This document shows positions 40,505 to 51,500 of a DNA stretch of 64,000 nt, one piece after another (the stretch's first letter is position 1; each line of letters begins with the position of its first letter). The stretch spans positions 23,084,529 through 23,148,528 of the forward strand of contig NC_135185.1 of assembly GCF_041146795.1 (NCBI RefSeq), in the 5' to 3' direction. Both the position numbers and the translations under genes were made by a program. The DNA comes from Maylandia zebra (lineage: Eukaryota > Chordata > Actinopteri > Cichliformes > Cichlidae). Under the pieces are notes generated by a model. The model did no database searches. It had not been told where the DNA came from and saw only the letters and a list, made by a program, of their open reading frames with translations.

Positions 40505-40964
40505 ACTTGTGTCAAGCCAGCCTCCAATTCGAGACTTGCAGTCAAGCCAGCCTCCAGTTTGTTTTACGTTCCCTGTGTATTCAAAGTATTACGGGAATGG
40601 ATGTGGAAACCGGATTTCAAAATAAAAGCCAACTTCGAGTGAATTAACAGATATGTTAAGAACATAATAACATATAATTTAGGCTTTTTTTTTTTTTACA
40701 AACTCTAATGTTAGATCTATATGACACAGCCTTGTACCCTAATTGTGCCCTGTCACTATCAAGGCCATCTTATTTTGGATTTCAAAGTAAAAGCCCTGTG
40801 AATCTTCATTTTTGAACTACTCTTTCAATGACTTAATAATGCTCTTAAAAGCAAAAGTCGTATTTCCAAATACTATTTGAACTTTATATCAACACTTTCC
40901 AACCACAGTCTTTTTACAGTGATACCATATCAATATCAAGTCAGTCTGATTTTGCCTTTCATAG
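40505..40964 (+). repeat. Left terminal inverted repeat, outer part
   Basis: Reverse complement of roughly 46640-47098. A 16-bp motif gtcaagccagcctcca is present twice, at 40511-40526 and 40541-40556, exactly 30 bp apart. The arm is cut by the LINE after 40964 and resumes at 43288, ending near 43600. Confidence 0.88.
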
Positions 40965-43282
40965 AATAGAATAGAATAGAATAGAATTCAACTTTATTGT
41001 CATTGCACATGCACAGGTACAGGGCAACGAAATGCAGTTTGCATCCATCCAGAAGTGCTTTAGTGATATAGATATATTACAATATATATTAGCAATAATA
41101 TAGATATGTGAGTATATTACAGAAATGGGTCTATTATGGTATGTTATAATGTACACGGTATGAAGTATGTTGTGAATATTCTATAACTATAAGTATGTAC
41201 AGGCTGTAGTGAGTACAAGCTATGTACAGGATATGAACAGGATATAAATATGAAAAACTATACAGAATATGAAATGAAATAAATAACTTTACAGAATCTG
41301 GGATATACAGCTATACAGAAATGGGAACTATGCAAGTTGTAAACAGTTGTAGGATTAAAGATTATCGAATGTACAGAATGATTATTTACACAGAGCTATA
41401 CAGTAGTGCAGTTAAGATAAGTGAGGGTGTAGATAGTTTCTACAGAGGCTATATAAAGTGCTAGTGGTTGTGAGTGGTGGTTCAGTCCATGTTATTATTG
41501 TGTTTGAGGGTACAGTTGTCCATTGTGGGTGTGTGTATGTTCAGTCCATGAGTTTAACGTGGGTCAGATGTCAGGAGGCAGAGTTCAGGAGTCTGACAGC
41601 TGTGGGGAAGAAGCTGTTCCGGTACCTGGTGGTCTTAGTCCGGAGGCTCCTGTGGCGCCTCCCAGAGGGCAGGAGGGTGAAGAGTCCATGTGATGGGTGA
41701 CTGGGGTCTTTGATGATTTTCCCAGCCCTTTTCAGACACCGCTTCCTGTAGATGTCTTTTATGGCAGGAAGTGGTGCTCCGGCGATGCGCTGGGCAGTTT
41801 TCACGACCCTCTGCAACGCCTTCCGGTCCGAGGCAGAGCAGTTCCCGTACCAGACTGTTATACAGTTGGTCAGGATGCTCTCGATGGTGCAGCGATAGAA
41901 GTTCACCAGGATGTCTGAGGACAGGTGGTTCTTCCTCAGAGTCCTCAAGAAGAAGAGGCGCTGGTGAGCCTTCTTGACCAGCTTGGAGCAGTTGGTTGTC
42001 CAGGTGAGATCCTCGGAGATGTGGACTCCCAGGAACTTGAAGCTGCTCACACGCTCCACAGCCGTCCCCTTAATGTGGATGGGTGGATGTGGGTCAGCAT
42101 TCCTCCTGTAGTCCACGATGAGCTCCTTGGTCTTCTCGGTGTTAAGCAGCAGGTTGTTTCTGTCGCACCACTCAGCCAGACGATCCACCTCCTCCCTGTA
42201 GGCGGCCTCATCGTTGTCACTGGTGAGGCCAATCACCGTGGTGTCATCTGCAAACTTAATGATGGTGTTGGAACCATCAGCAGGTGTGCAGTCGTGGGTG
42301 AAGAGGGAGTAGAGGAAAGGGCTCATCACACAGCCTTGTGGTACACCGGTGTTCATTGTGATGGTAGATGAGCAGCGGTTATCCAGCCGGACATGTTGGG
42401 GGCGGTTGGTCAGGAAGTCCAGTAACCATTTGCAGATGAGGGAACTGATACCCAGGTCTGTCAGTTTCCTGATGAGTTGTGAGGGGTGGATTGTATTGAA
42501 TGCTGAACTGAAGTCTATAAACAGCATTCTGGCGTAGGTGTTGTTGTTGTCCAGGTGTGAGAGGACAGAGTGCATTGCGATGGAGACTGCATCCTCTGTG
42601 CTCCTGTTCCGGCGGTATGCGAATTGGTGGGGGTCCAGGGTGGGGGGGAGACAGGATTTGAAGTGTGCTAGGACCAGTCGCTCTAAGCACTTAGTGATGA
42701 TGGGGGTGAGTGCTACTGGGCGGTAATCATTGAGGCAAGATGGGTTGGAGTTTTTGGGTATCGGGACGATGGAGGTGGATTTGAAGCAGGCCGGTACCAC
42801 AGCGTGGGCCAAGGACAGATTGAATATGTCTGTGAGCACTCCTGCAAGCTCCCCAGAACACGCTCTGAGAACACGCCCGGGGATGCCATCAGGGCCTGCA
42901 GCCTTGTGGACATTGATCCTGCTCAGCACCGCTCCTACATCGGTGGGGGAGAGAGTCATAGGTTGGTGGTCTGGCGTCATGTCTGCTTTGGTTGTGGTTG
43001 TGGGGTTCCCTCGCTCAAAACGAGCATAAAAGTTGTTGAGCTCGTTGAGGAAGGAGACATCAGAGGATGCGGGGGAGGGTTTGGTGGTCCTGTAGTCTGT
43101 GATGGTCTGGAGTCCTTGCCACATGCGTCGGAGGTTGGAGTTGGAGAAGTATTCTTCTACCTTCTTTTTGTAATGGTGTTTGGCTTTTTTGATGCCCTTC
43201 TTTAGATTAGCCCTGGCTGTACTGTAGGCGTGTGCATCTCCTGACCTAAAGGCAGTGTTGCGGGCCTTCAGGAGGAGACGAA
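40965..43282 (-). mobile_element. 5'-truncated CR1/L2/Rex-like LINE inserted in the left inverted repeat
   Basis: The 3' end is at the left, with a pentamer tail (ATTCT on the minus strand, 40965-40987) and the fish LINE 3' phrase ttattgtcattgcacatgca. The 5' end at 43282 lies inside the coding region, so the endonuclease part is missing. A direct repeat CATAG (40960-40964 and 43283-43287) flanks it. The uninterrupted right arm shows the empty site, tttcatagtaatgg, confirming both edges. It is a young insertion because the remaining frame is intact. Confidence 0.88.
41571..43281 (-). CDS. LINE reverse transcriptase, N-terminally truncated but open
   Basis: An open frame runs from the insertion edge to a stop at 41571, about 570 residues; the first internal ATG is at 43124. 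RT motifs are in order: [20 protein letters not shown], the motif A region [14 protein letters not shown], motif [18 protein letters not shown], and motif [14 protein letters not shown] with the catalytic FADD. The C-terminal part ends in [20 protein letters not shown]. This family reverse-transcribes its own RNA at a nicked target. No endonuclease domain remains, so this copy cannot move by itself. Placed in the Jockey-superfamily CR1/L2/Rex group on motif style only. Confidence 0.85.
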
Positions 43283-43287
43283 CATAG

Positions 43288-43600
43288 TAATGGCCCTTTG
43301 AAATTGTCCATAATTGACTTAATCTTCTAACGATTCAAAATGCTCTAAAATGAAAAATTCTTGTTTCCACAGGGTAATTCCACCTTAGATCAACAGTATA
43401 CAGCCCCACAGTGATACCATATCAATATCAAGTCATTCTGATTATGCCTTCCAAAATAAAAGCCTTTTTAAATTGTCCATAATTGACCTAACTTTCAGTG
43501 ATTTCAAAATGTTTTAAAATGGAAATTTCCTGTTTCCACAGGGTAATTCCACTCCAGATCAACAGTATACAACCTCATGATGTTACCATATCAATTTCAA
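43288..43600 (+). repeat. Left terminal inverted repeat, inner part
   Basis: Continues the left arm beyond the LINE. It contains about two satellite units in reverse orientation (gatcaacagtatacagcccc near 43390 and gatcaacagtatacaacctc near 43557). It matches the right arm base for base down to about 43600 and then diverges. Confidence 0.8.
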
Positions 43601-43925
43601 GTAATTCTGATTATGCCTTCCAAAATAATGGCCTGTTGAAGATGTCATGGTTGGTTTGCAAGCTGTTTTGTAATTTCTTTATTTAGAATGACATCTTTCC
43701 ACAGACTTAAAATATAAACGTACTATCAATTACAACCTAGTGGCAATTTCAGCTTCCTTTTACATCATCTTTATGATTCAATTCTGTCATAATCAATTGA
43801 GTCTGATTTTGCTTTTCAAAATGAAAACCCAATATGTGTTGAAACAGCAATTTTCATTTTTAAAACATTCTGAAATAACTGAAAGAGTATATCACATATG
43901 GACAAATTCGACGGGCCATTAATTT
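43601..43925. other. Non-repeated hinge of the transposon
   Basis: About 325 bp of AT-rich sequence between the reversed satellite units on the left and the direct array on the right. It includes one diverged half-unit. No coding potential is evident. It would form the loop if the element folded back. Confidence 0.5.
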
Positions 43926-46640
43926 GAAAGGCGAAATCAGACCAACATGAAATTTACATGGTTTTACTGTCGGGTTGGATACTGTTGATCTAAAGTGGAA
44001 TTATCCTGTGGAAACAGCATCTTTCAATTTAAGAGCATTTTGAAATCGTTAAACGAGTAGGTCGTCTACGGGCAATTTGAAAATACTTTTATTTTGGAAG
44101 GCAAAATCAGAGTGACTTGATCTTAACATCATATCTCTGTGGGGTTGTATACTGTTGATTTAAAGTGAAATTATTCTGTGGAAACAGAAAATTTCCTTTT
44201 TAGAGCATTCCGAAATCACTGAAAGTTAGGTAAGTTATTGGCATTTTCAACAGGCCATTATTTTGGAAGGCAAAATCAGAATGACTTGAAATTGAAGTAG
44301 TACCATGGTGTGGATGTACACTTTTGATCTAACATGGATTCATCCTGTGGAAAGAGCAAGTTTCATTTTTAGAGCGTTCTGAATTCTTTAAAAGAGTAGG
44401 TCGTATATCGGCAATTTGAAAAGTCTTTTATTTTGGAAGGCAACATCAGACTGATTTGATATTGATATGGTATCACTGTGGGGTTGGATACTATTGATCT
44501 AAAGTGGAATTATGCTGTGGAAACAGCAATTTTCCATCTTAGAGCATTTTGAATTCGCTCCAAGAGTAAGTCATATATGGGCAAATTGAAAAAGCTTTTA
44601 TTTTGCAAAGCAAAATCAGACTGACTTGAAATTGACATGGTAACATCGTGAGGTTGTATACTGTTGATTTAAAGTGAAATTATTCTGTGGAAACAGAAAA
44701 TTTCCTTTTTAGAGCATTCCGAAATCACTGAAAGTTAGGTAAATTATGGGCATTTTCAACAGGCCATTATTTTGGAAGGCATAATCAGAATTACTTGAAA
44801 TTGATATGGTAACATCGTGAGGTTGTATACTGTTGACCTAAAGTGAAATTATCCTGTGGAAACAGCAATTTTCACTTTTAGAGCATTTTGAAATCTTTAA
44901 AAGAGTAGGTCGTATCTTGGCAATTTGAAAAGTCTTTTATTTTGGAAGGCATAATCAGAATGACTTGATATTGATATGGTATCACTGTGGGGCTGTATAC
45001 TGTTGATCTAAGGTGGAATTACCCTGTGGAAACAGGAATTTTCCATTTGAGAGCATTTTGAAATTGTTCCAGGATCAAGTCAGATATGGGCATTTTGAAA
45101 ATGCTTTTATTTTTGAAAGCAAAATCAGAATGACTTGATATTGATGTGGTAACATCGTCAGGTTGTATACTGTTGACCTAAAGTGAAATTATCCTGTGGA
45201 AACAGCAATTTTCACTTTTAGAGCATTTTGAAATCTTTAAAAGAGTAGGTCGTATCTTGGCAATTTGAAAAGTCTTTTATTTTGGAAGGCATAATCAGAA
45301 TGACTTGATATTGATATGGTAACATCGTGAGGTTGTATACTGTTGACCTAAAGTGAAATTATCCTGTGGAAACAGCAAAATTCTTTTTAAGAACATTTTG
45401 AAATCGTTAAAAAAGTAGGTCGTATATATGCTCAATTTGAAAGGGCATTTATTTTGGAAGGCATAATCAGAATGACTTGATATTGATATGGTATCACTGT
45501 GGGGCTGTATACTGTTGATCTAAGGTGGAATTACCCTGTGGAAACAGGAATTTTCCATTTTAGAGCATTTTGAAATTGTTCCAGGATCAAGTCAGATATG
45601 GGCAGTTTGAAAATGCTTTTATTTTTGAAAGCAAAATCAGAATGACTTGAAATTTATATGGTAACATCGTGAGGTTGTATACTGTTGAACTAAAGTGAAA
45701 TTATCCTGTGGAAACAGCAAAATTCTGTTTAAGAACATTTTGAAATCGTCAAAAAAGTAGGCCGTATATGCTCAATTTGAAAGGGCATTTATTTTGGAAG
45801 GCATAATCAGAATGACTTGATATTGATATGGTATCACTGTGGGGCTGTATACTGTTGATCTAAGGTGGAATTACCCTGTGGAAACAGGAAATTTCCATTT
45901 TAGAGCATTTTGAAATCACTGAAAGTTAGGTCAATTGTGGACAATTTGAAAAGGCTTTTACTTTGGAAGGCAAAATCAGAATGACTTGACATTGATATGG
46001 TATCACTGTGGGGCTGTATACTGTTGATCTAAGGTGGAATTACCCTGTGGAAACAGGAAATTTCCATTTTAGAGCATTTTGAAATCACTGAAAGTTAGGT
46101 CAATTATGGACAATTTGAAAAGGCTTTTATTTTTGAGAGCAAAATCAGAATGACTTGATATTGATATGGTATCACTGTGGGGCTGTATACTGTTGATCTA
46201 AAGTGGAATTACCCTGTGGAAACAGGAATGTGCCATTTTAGAGCATTTTGAAATTGTTCCAGGAGCAACTCAGATATGGGCAGTTTGAAAATGCTTTTAT
46301 TTTTTAAAGCAATATCAGAATGTTTTGATATTGATATGGTAACATCGTGAGGTTGTATACTGTTGATCTGGAGTGGAATTACCCTGTGGAAACAGGAAAT
46401 TTCCATTTTAAAACATTTTGAAATCACTGAAAGTTAGGTCAATTATGGACAATTTAAAAAGGCTTTTATTTTGGAAGGCATAATCAGAATGACTTGATAT
46501 TGATATGGTATCACTGTGGGGCTGTATACTGTTGATCTAAGGTGGAATTACCCTGTGGAAACAAGAATTTTTCATTTTAGAGCATTTTGAATCGTTAGAA
46601 GATTAAGTCAATTATGGACAATTTCAAAGGGCCATTACTA
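43926..46640 (+). repeat. 170-bp satellite array, about 16 units
   Basis: The landmark around actgttgatct recurs at 43981, 44151, 44319, 44490, 44660, 44829, 44999, 45169, 45339, 45511, 45681, 45851, 46020, 46189, 46359 and 46528. Spacing is 168-172 bp. Each unit also carries cctgtggaaacag, an agcattttgaaat-type segment, gcttttattttggaaggc and tgatatggtatcactgtg. Two alternating subtypes are visible: gtatcactgtggggctg and gtaacatcgtgaggttg. The last two units belong to the right inverted repeat. Confidence 0.9.
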
Positions 46641-47098
46641 TGAAAGGCAAAATCAGACTGACTTGATATTGATATGGTATCACTGTAAAAAGACTGTGGG
46701 TGGAAAGTGTTGATATAAAGTTCAAATAGTATTTGGAAATACGACTTTTGCTTTTAAGAGCATTATTAAGTCATTGAAAGAGTAGTTCAAAAATGAAGAT
46801 TCACAGGGCTTTTACTTTGAAATCCAAAATAAGATGGCCTTGATAGTGACAGGGCACAATTAGGGTACAAGGCTGTGTCATATAGATCTAACATTAGAGT
46901 TTGTAAAAAAAAAAAAAAGCCTAAATTATATGTTATTATGTTCTTAACATATCTGTTAATTCACTCGAAGTTGGCTTTTATTTTGAAATCCGGTTTCCAC
47001 ATCCATTCCCGTAATACTTTGAATACACAGGGAACGTAAAACAAACTGGAGGCTGGCTTGACTGCAAGTCTCGAATTGGAGGCTGGCTTGACACCAGT
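46330..47098 (-). repeat. Right terminal inverted repeat
   Basis: Inverted, almost identical copy of the left arm. It carries the same pair of 16-bp motifs (47047-47062 and 47077-47092) and has no LINE, so it shows the left arm before that insertion. Its inner edge runs into the 170-bp array. Confidence 0.88.
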
Positions 47099-47106
47099 AT
47101 CATGTT
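47099..47106 (+). repeat. Right 8-bp target-site duplication (ATCATGTT)
   Basis: Direct copy of 40497-40504, immediately outside the right inverted repeat. Confidence 0.8.
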
Positions 47107-48060
47107 TGTAGTTTGTTTTTCACTGCACACACAAACTCATTGCATCGTTTTAATAGACGAATTTTCAGCTGTACAAATTGGTATTTTACAAGATTTATCA
47201 CCTTCAAATTAACATTAATCACTTCAGTCTCCATCGACAGTACTTCATCATCACCTTGGCACATCCCTTTGAAAAATAAAAATAATTTAACAATATGTGT
47301 ACGAAAATATACAGATGCAAAACAATCCAAGTTAAGTGACACTCTGCATTAGCAACTTATTAAAGTGCATCATTCCCAGTGTAAAGACCTGGCTTATTGA
47401 CATGGGGAACAGAGTGCTTCCATGCTCTGACTGGATATGGTAGAGTTTCTTGCTGTGCCATCAAGTTTGAACTTTCCAGAAGGATGAATATGTGATGTCC
47501 ATGCACTTTGGGAGATTTTAGTATGGCAGAAGTCAATATTACATGCCTTGACAGCCTTGTTTTTCTACTGAACTATTAGTCTATAAGTCTGTTGACAAAT
47601 ATTTAAATGGGGGAAAAAATGGGTGACATCAGATTTTAAAGTGTCTGCAAACACATCAAAATGGATTCAATATTCCCCTGGGCTGCTGTGAAATAACCTG
47701 ATAACACAGTGCATGTTTGCATGCAGAACTCAAATCAGTACAATTCATTTTTTTAAACAAACATCAATTTGTGCAAATGCATCCAGATTCCTGGGCTTTG
47801 GGACATTTTTAGAAAAATCTCTTGTAAAGCAATTAATGCAGAAAAGGGTTAAATTAAAAGATGATATGAAAAATATTATGTGAATTTTATAAGAGTTGAG
47901 ATCTTCATACTTTTTTTCCAAGAGGCAAAATGCAAGCTGAAATGCAGAGTATATGGTATAATCCACACCCTGCTGCTATCAGTACAAGAACAAATATACA
48001 CAATGAAAGTCTCTGTTTTTAACAGCATCTGTCTAAACACATTTCATTGTTATGGAGACA
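47107..48060. other. Intergenic, nothing recognised
   Basis: AT-rich DNA between the transposon and the 3' UTR of atg9a. No coding exon, RNA gene or repeat family was recognised. Confidence 0.5.
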
Positions 48061-48072
48061 TTCTTCATTTTC

Positions 48073-48078
48073 TTTATT
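48073..48078 (-). terminator. atg9a: Possible atg9a polyadenylation signal
   Basis: AATAAA on the minus strand, about 440 bases past the atg9a stop codon at 48518. Chosen only because it is the first clear hexamer downstream. Confidence 0.35.
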
Positions 48079-48517
48079 TCATGTTATCATGTTTGCAAAA
48101 GTGGTCGACAGCACAGTCCGGACTGCTGTGGTCTGGTTTGGGCAAACTATTTACTTTCCAGCAGTGCTTGGTGTTCACAAGCACTGTGTCTCCACAGCAT
48201 ACGCACTTTCATCCCACGTGATGTTAAATATGTGTAGTGTAATCTGATGTGCACAGTGGCTATTAGAAATAACTTGATCCTGAAGGTCCTCTTCTGATAA
48301 ACACGTTTACTCCAAATGCCTGTTAAATATATCATTGATGTCGCAAAGTCACAAAGTATTCGAATGACCAAAGGCAATAACTATCTAAACCTGTTCAGAT
48401 GGTTTTACTGCTTTTGCATTATGTCAGATCAGATGTTCAGTCCTGGAAAAGGGTCTGGATGAGGATCAATGTTGTGGGCTCTATAGAAGGGCAGATGCAG
48501 GTATTCACATGGCTTGA

Positions 48518-51500
48518 TTATGTAACCTAAAGTGAGAGAAAGAACAAAATATTCATTTACTTGCAGTGAATACAGACAAATTAACATTCAATAGCACACA
48601 CAGAAAGAAAGAGCATTCACCTTGTGTATGTGAGGAGGCATTTCATCCTCTAAACTCTCCTCTGGTAGTGGTTCATGGTGTCGTTGCGCTGTTTGACCAT
48701 CCTCTGCCCATCCCCCCATTGGCACACGTGCTGACCTCACTATCTTTACCCCTGTACCAAACGGGTCTTCAAAACAAACAGACAGGTAGTCAAGATTTAA
48801 CACACTTCTGTGACTTCTCCACAACTGGCTTCTTTTTTGAGTCGCTTCCTTATGGCCTTTTGAAAGGATGCAGGTTTAAAGCACTTTGCATCAGCTTTCT
48901 TTTCAATTCCAGACTCTACATCTATCTTTTATATACAGTTTATAAGTAGAACTGAAGAATTACAGTATTTCCACTGCAGGCAAATTTTCACATTAGTCCT
49001 GACACAGCTCCCACACCTCTTCCTAAAATGAACACATTTTCTTAAAGTTTATTAATTTATATTTCCATTCATTGTAATAATGCTACTGCAAAAGTAAAGA
49101 TTTATTATAATAACCTTAAAATTAATAACATTAAAAAGAATACCAAGCAACCAAAAACATAGATACCAGTTGTAGGTCCACTGTGGTGTCTCTGACTGCT
49201 GCTCTGTGCTGTTGGCCTCTCCTGGCCCAGAGCGGTGCTGCTGGTGGCTGAAGCTGAAGTGGGAATGGCACTAGGACTGGGAACTGTGGTGGGGAAAGTG
49301 TGCGATCGAGGGAAATTTCTTGAATGGGGAATGGGTTCGCTCCTTACTTCATCTGGGATGCTGTCGCTGCTTTCATCGCTCTCCTGTCTGTGCCAGGTAT
49401 GGCGGGACATCTCGCCACGAGACTGCTGTTTATGGAGCTTCGGAATAAAAGCGAGAAAGATGAGGATGGATAAAGATGGATGAGATCTGTGAAATAGTCA
49501 TAATACCTCTGTTATGCACGCACATACCTCATGCATATAAAGTGCATGGATGCTCATCTCAGTGGAGGCATACTCTGATAGGACCAAACTTGTAAGCTGA
49601 CCTTCCCATGCGCTGCTGCCTGAGCTCACAGTTCGAGCGTCGGTCCTACCGGAGGAGAGAACAAATGTGGAGAAAATTGGACACAAGGAAATGGCAAAGA
49701 GAAGGAGAACATGAGTTTAGTATAACTGAAAGAGTATCTTTCCTACCCTGAGCCTGCCATTGTTCTGCTAGTATGGCCAGCAGCCCTGTGAGCTGCACTT
49801 AAGCTGCCTCTCAAGTGGAGGCTGCTGCTAATTGGTGAAAGAGAGCGTAAGGCGGACCCCCCATCGTTTATGCCAGCTGCTGCATGATTTGCTAAAGAAA
49901 TATCCCGGTCAAAATGAACTGAGGCCAGTGTGGAGGGACCTGTCAAGAGGTTTGCAATGAGACTCCGTGGCTAAAAAAGAAAGAAAAGACAACAGAGAAA
50001 ATAAATTTTTACCAGTGAAAATGTAATTACATTAATTAATCACCACTTTCATACTTGGGTATGCATGGTAGTTCATCAGCCTACCTCAGACTCTGACAGA
50101 GACATTGGATGTGTGTCTGAAGGAGCCCCTGTGGCTTCTCTGTGAACTCTTTCTTTCAACTGGCTGATAAAGTGTGTGGTCTCTCGAGGAGGCTGCCACT
50201 GGGGGTTAGTGATGGCAAAGTGCATCAGCGATAACTCCGTCTTCCCATCCTCTGCCTGCTGATAGATAGATGCCTCTGTCTTCCCCTCTGACATCCACTA
50301 CAAAGGGAGGATTAATTATCAATCAATAACACCACATAGTTTATACATAAACACTTTGTGTTTACATCTACATATTTAGTCATAAAATTGGCTGCGTTGT
50401 GACAGTCTCTCACCGCAGGGTGTCCATGCTGCCTAATGTCCATCTGAGCAAAGGAGCAGGTGTCTCCCACCCCAACCACCTCCACAGTGAAGTTTCTGAA
50501 GAAGTCAATGATCTCCAAAGACTTTCTCCTTAGACAGAAGATGAGGATGATGGGAGTCACCACTGGACTTAACAGCTCCTCTAGAATAAACACCTGGAGG
50601 AAAACAAAGCGTAAACTGCACACTGAAAACGAGGAAAGTGTTATGCTAAATTTATTCTTTTTGAACACATTCAAATTTAAACTTCAACGTTGCTTTCAGC
50701 ACTAAAAATCTTCAAGGGAAGAGTAAATTACTTCTAACAAGCAGTGATAATATGCTCCTCAGCATGGGACTAAAGACCCCCACAGTCAATAGCTAGAATC
50801 TGCTAATTTTCCAATCCCTACGAGACATGAATGCAAATGACAGTGATTGTGAAGCTCACTATTAGCGGTGGGTGGTGTGTGTATTCAGGCCATAGTCTCT
50901 GGTAATTAACAGCTAAATAGCAGAAAATCTTCAGAAGCCTTTCATGGTAAAAAGAAAGTGCACCTTCTCTCAGTTCTAAGATTTTACATATCAGGAAGTA
51001 ATAAAAATAATCTGGGCCTCAGCAAGTCTTAAAATGAGGTAACTTTAGATGAGCTACAAAAACACGGGATATTACACCATGTCATTATTTCTTTAACATA
51101 AACGAAGCCAAAATGCAGGAGGAGTGTATGAATACCTATGTGCTCCCTTATTGCTTCCATATCACTTAAAAGGGTAATCGGCGGCCAAGTGCTGCTAATC
51201 AAATGCACTTGATTGATCATAAGCAAGCGTGAGCGCCTGAATGTTTCTGTATTCCAAAGTATTCTAGCGTCAAATATGAGGTTTCAAGCTAAAGCTCGTC
51301 CCTTGCAACAGGCCATAGTTCCCAAACACACCAGCAAATCTACAAAAGAATGGCTGGAAAAAGCATGCAGAGCATGGCAGAAGTAAGCAGGAGCAGAACA
51401 TGTGTACATAATTTGTTTGTTTTTTTAAAAACAATGATTGGCTTCCATTAATTGTCCTTCAGTCAGTTTTCAGGTAATGACATGTTCAGTGTATAATTTG

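Larger units (their letters stand above)
40505..47098. mobile_element. Long-inverted-repeat DNA transposon without transposase, carrying a 170-bp satellite and a nested LINE
   Basis: The ends are mutual reverse complements: ACTTGTGTCAAGCCAGCC on the left and ACTGGTGTCAAGCCAGCC read inward from the right, one mismatch in 18. An 8-bp duplication ATCATGTT flanks them. Near-identity continues about 770 bp inward on both sides, allowing for the LINE inside the left arm. The interior is a 170-bp tandem array plus a non-repeated hinge. Nothing resembles a transposase, so it must have been moved by proteins from elsewhere. The 8-bp duplication fits hAT, P or Merlin elements, but the first bases are not the usual hAT CAG/TAG. 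Without the LINE it is about 4.27 kb. The structure recalls foldback elements. Confidence 0.85.

Noticed and set aside
41458-43205. Several plus-strand frames of 80-150 residues
   Set aside because: They are antisense shadows of the intact LINE reverse transcriptase.
43498-46427. Two short frames with the same start MISKCFKMEISCFHRV
   Set aside because: They are the two copies of the transposon's inverted repeat read in opposite directions, not duplicated genes.
43926-46640. CRISPR-like array
   Set aside because: Units are contiguous 170-bp repeats with no spacers, in a vertebrate genome inside a transposon.
40505-47098. LTR retrotransposon or endogenous retrovirus with the nearby tRNA-Lys as primer
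   Set aside because: The ends are inverted, not direct, and there is no primer-binding site, gag or protease. The tRNA gene lies outside the target duplication.
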